7,223 bases of DNA from Clostridia bacterium (lineage in GTDB: Bacteria > Bacillota > Clostridia > Oscillospirales > Acutalibacteraceae): positions 1 to 7,223 of the forward strand of contig JAGAZW010000020.1 of the NCBI GenBank assembly GCA_017939855.1. Direction: 5' to 3'. The notes beneath the pieces are model-generated. The model was not told the DNA's origin. It saw nothing but the letters and a program-made list of their open reading frames with translations, and searched no databases. The translations under genes and the position numbers were made by a program. The stretch's first letter is position 1; each line of letters opens with the position of its first letter. Shown piece after piece: positions 6,385-7,223 of the stretch.

Positions 6385-7029
6385 TTATAAACTATTAAAA
6401 AACGATTTCAATTTTTCCGCAATTATCTTATGGCCATCATCATTAGGATGAAGTCCGTCGGGAACAAATTTTTCTTTTATTACTTCTACTTGAGGCTGAA
6501 TACCTGAAATGGCATATAAATCGCAAACAGGAATTGCATAATATTCTGCAACCTCTTTTATTGCTTTTACATACTCTCTAAGTGTGTACTCCGTACCGTT
6601 TTTTATAACCGTTTCATCAAGCCTGTGCAAAGGTGTAAAAACCACTATTTGTTTGTCGTAGAATCTATTTATTAATTTCTGTAGCAATGTATGATACGCA
6701 CCGTAAAACGTATCTACGGTTGTATCATTAATACTGCCTAGCGGAATATCTCCGACCCAAAAATCATTAGTGCCTCCGAAAACAACAACAACATCAGCAT
6801 TACTATCAATAGCTTCCACACGGTTGACAAATGGCCTGTGTATCATACCGGGAATAGTATTGTCGCTCATCGGTGCTATAAGTGTACCGCTTATTCCATA
6901 GTTTAAAGCTTCTTTTAGACCTAAAGATTTCTTCAAAAGCTCGGGATAAGTACAACTCATATCTGTTGTACAGTCACCTCTGGTTATGCTATCACCCAGG
7001 AAAGCAATTATTTTATCTTTTAGTTCCAT
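6385..7029 (-). CDS. SGNH/GDSL-family hydrolase, copy 2 (tandem paralogue)
   Basis: A 214-residue SGNH hydrolase that aligns without gaps to the downstream copy. The catalytic residues are conserved: Ser14 in FLGDSIT, Gly48 in NYGISGT, Asn88 in GGTND, and Asp191/His194 in DGLHPND. The two copies differ most at residues 55-65, a loop after block II (SDNTIPGMI here, NNKADERLW in the other), and at 17-26 just after the nucleophile. Both regions lie near the active site of this fold, so the copies may prefer different substrates. Residues 85-113 are identical in both. The start is well supported: AAAGGAGG (7040-7047) lies ten bases before the ATG. No signal peptide is seen. The gene begins 67 bases after the stop of an incomplete upstream gene, with no clear promoter between, so it is probably within an operon. 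Confidence 0.91.
   Translation of the reverse strand: MELKDKIIAFLGDSITRGDCTTDMSCTYPELLKKSLGLKEALNYGISGTLIAPMSDNTIPGMIHRPFVNRVEAIDSNADVVVVFGGTNDFWVGDIPLGSINDTTVDTFYGAYHTLLQKLINRFYDKQIVVFTPLHRLDETVIKNGTEYTLREYVKAIKEVAEYYAIPVCDLYAISGIQPQVEVIKEKFVPDGLHPNDDGHKIIAEKLKSFFNSL
6698..6771. repeat. 74-base direct repeat, copy B (inside SGNH copy 2)
   Basis: This is the second copy of the perfectly identical tract at 5997-6070, in the same orientation and at the same codon positions of the paralogous gene. Because third codon positions are also identical, protein-level constraint alone does not easily explain it. A recent gene conversion tract is the simplest reading. Confidence 0.95.
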
Positions 7030-7096
7030 AATTATTTATCCTCCTTTAAAAGTTAACGGGAACATCCTATTAGTTTCTTTTTATAGCGAATATTTA

Positions 7097-7223
7097 TCAG
7101 TTCATAGAAACTATAAGCTTGTCACAAAGTCTAACTTTATCAAAAGATACAGCTCCGTTTTGAAAAACATAATCATATGTTTCATTGTTGACTTTCAGCG
7201 ATTTTACATCATTGGCAAAAGGA
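7097..7223 (-). CDS. C-terminal fragment of an unidentified protein, possibly a carbohydrate-active enzyme (partial)
   Basis: The last 41 codons of a minus-strand gene whose 5' part is outside the window; the first complete codon begins at 7222 and the stop is TGA (7097-7099). The peptide begins PFANDVKSLKVNNETYDYVF and ends DKVRLCDKLIVSMN. The alternation of short hydrophobic strands and turns (LKVNNETYDYVF, GAVSFDKVRL, KLIVSM) looks like the closing strands of a beta-sandwich, as seen at the C-terminus of many glycoside hydrolases. That family link is inferred from pattern and context, not from a recognised motif. The other two reading frames on this strand contain stops, whereas this one stays open to the window edge and ends 67 bases before the next gene, which carries a good ribosome site. 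It is probably the preceding gene of the same operon. Confidence 0.65.
   Translation of the reverse strand, partial: PFANDVKSLKVNNETYDYVFQNGAVSFDKVRLCDKLIVSMN

Noticed and set aside
7030..7096. A promoter for SGNH copy 2 using TATAAA-like sequence in the 67-base gap.
   Set aside because: No -35 box is found at acceptable spacing upstream of it, and tight gene spacing favours cotranscription with the upstream gene.
7071..7113. Inverted repeat TAGTTTCT/AGAAACTA around the stop codon of the partial upstream gene.
   Set aside because: It is only eight A/T-rich pairs with a 27-base loop and no T-tract after it on the minus strand, so it is not a convincing terminator. It may be chance.

Overview
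The window looks like a moderately AT-rich member of the Bacillota, most likely a class Clostridia (Oscillospirales-like) anaerobe from a gut or rumen habitat. The basis is the RpoB sequence (rif region with the Firmicutes-type DQTNPLSELTHKRRLSALG motif and an acidic C-terminal tail), strong Shine-Dalgarno sites (TAAGGAG, AAAGGAGG), a near-consensus sigma-A promoter, and SGNH hydrolases of a type I associate with gut Firmicutes. The genus cannot be fixed from sequence alone.

All supported genes lie on the minus strand, so transcription runs from high to low coordinates. In transcription order, the window opens with the last 41 codons of an unidentified gene (7097-7223). Two tandem paralogous SGNH/GDSL esterase-like genes follow (7029-6385 and 6328-5684, 214 residues each). 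Next is a beta-propeller glycoside hydrolase-like gene with a C-terminal beta-sandwich-like region (5635-4181), and then a perfect-stem intrinsic terminator (4114-4085). The gaps are short (67, 56 and 48 bases), each of the three full genes has its own Shine-Dalgarno site, and I see no convincing internal promoter, so this looks like the end of one carbohydrate-utilisation operon. None of the three full proteins has a visible signal peptide. This suggests cytoplasmic removal of acyl groups from, and hydrolysis of, imported oligosaccharides.

After the terminator comes a non-coding stretch of about 340 bases (3837-4180). It holds a nested inverted repeat (4035-4088), a strong promoter with an A-tract (TTGACT, 17-base spacer, TATAAT; 3992-4020) and a transcribed leader of about 150 bases that can fold. 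The leader opens rpoB (3836-132, RNA polymerase beta subunit), and the first 39 codons of rpoC follow 14 bases later. rpoBC therefore appears to be transcribed on its own, behind a sugar operon, rather than directly behind rplJL as in most bacteria.

The points most worth a second look are: (1) a 74-base stretch of perfect identity between the two esterase genes, which are otherwise only about 70-75% identical around it, a pattern expected from gene conversion; (2) the divergent propeller hydrolase with non-canonical catalytic boxes; (3) the unusual rpoB upstream context, with a nested inverted repeat and a foldable leader.
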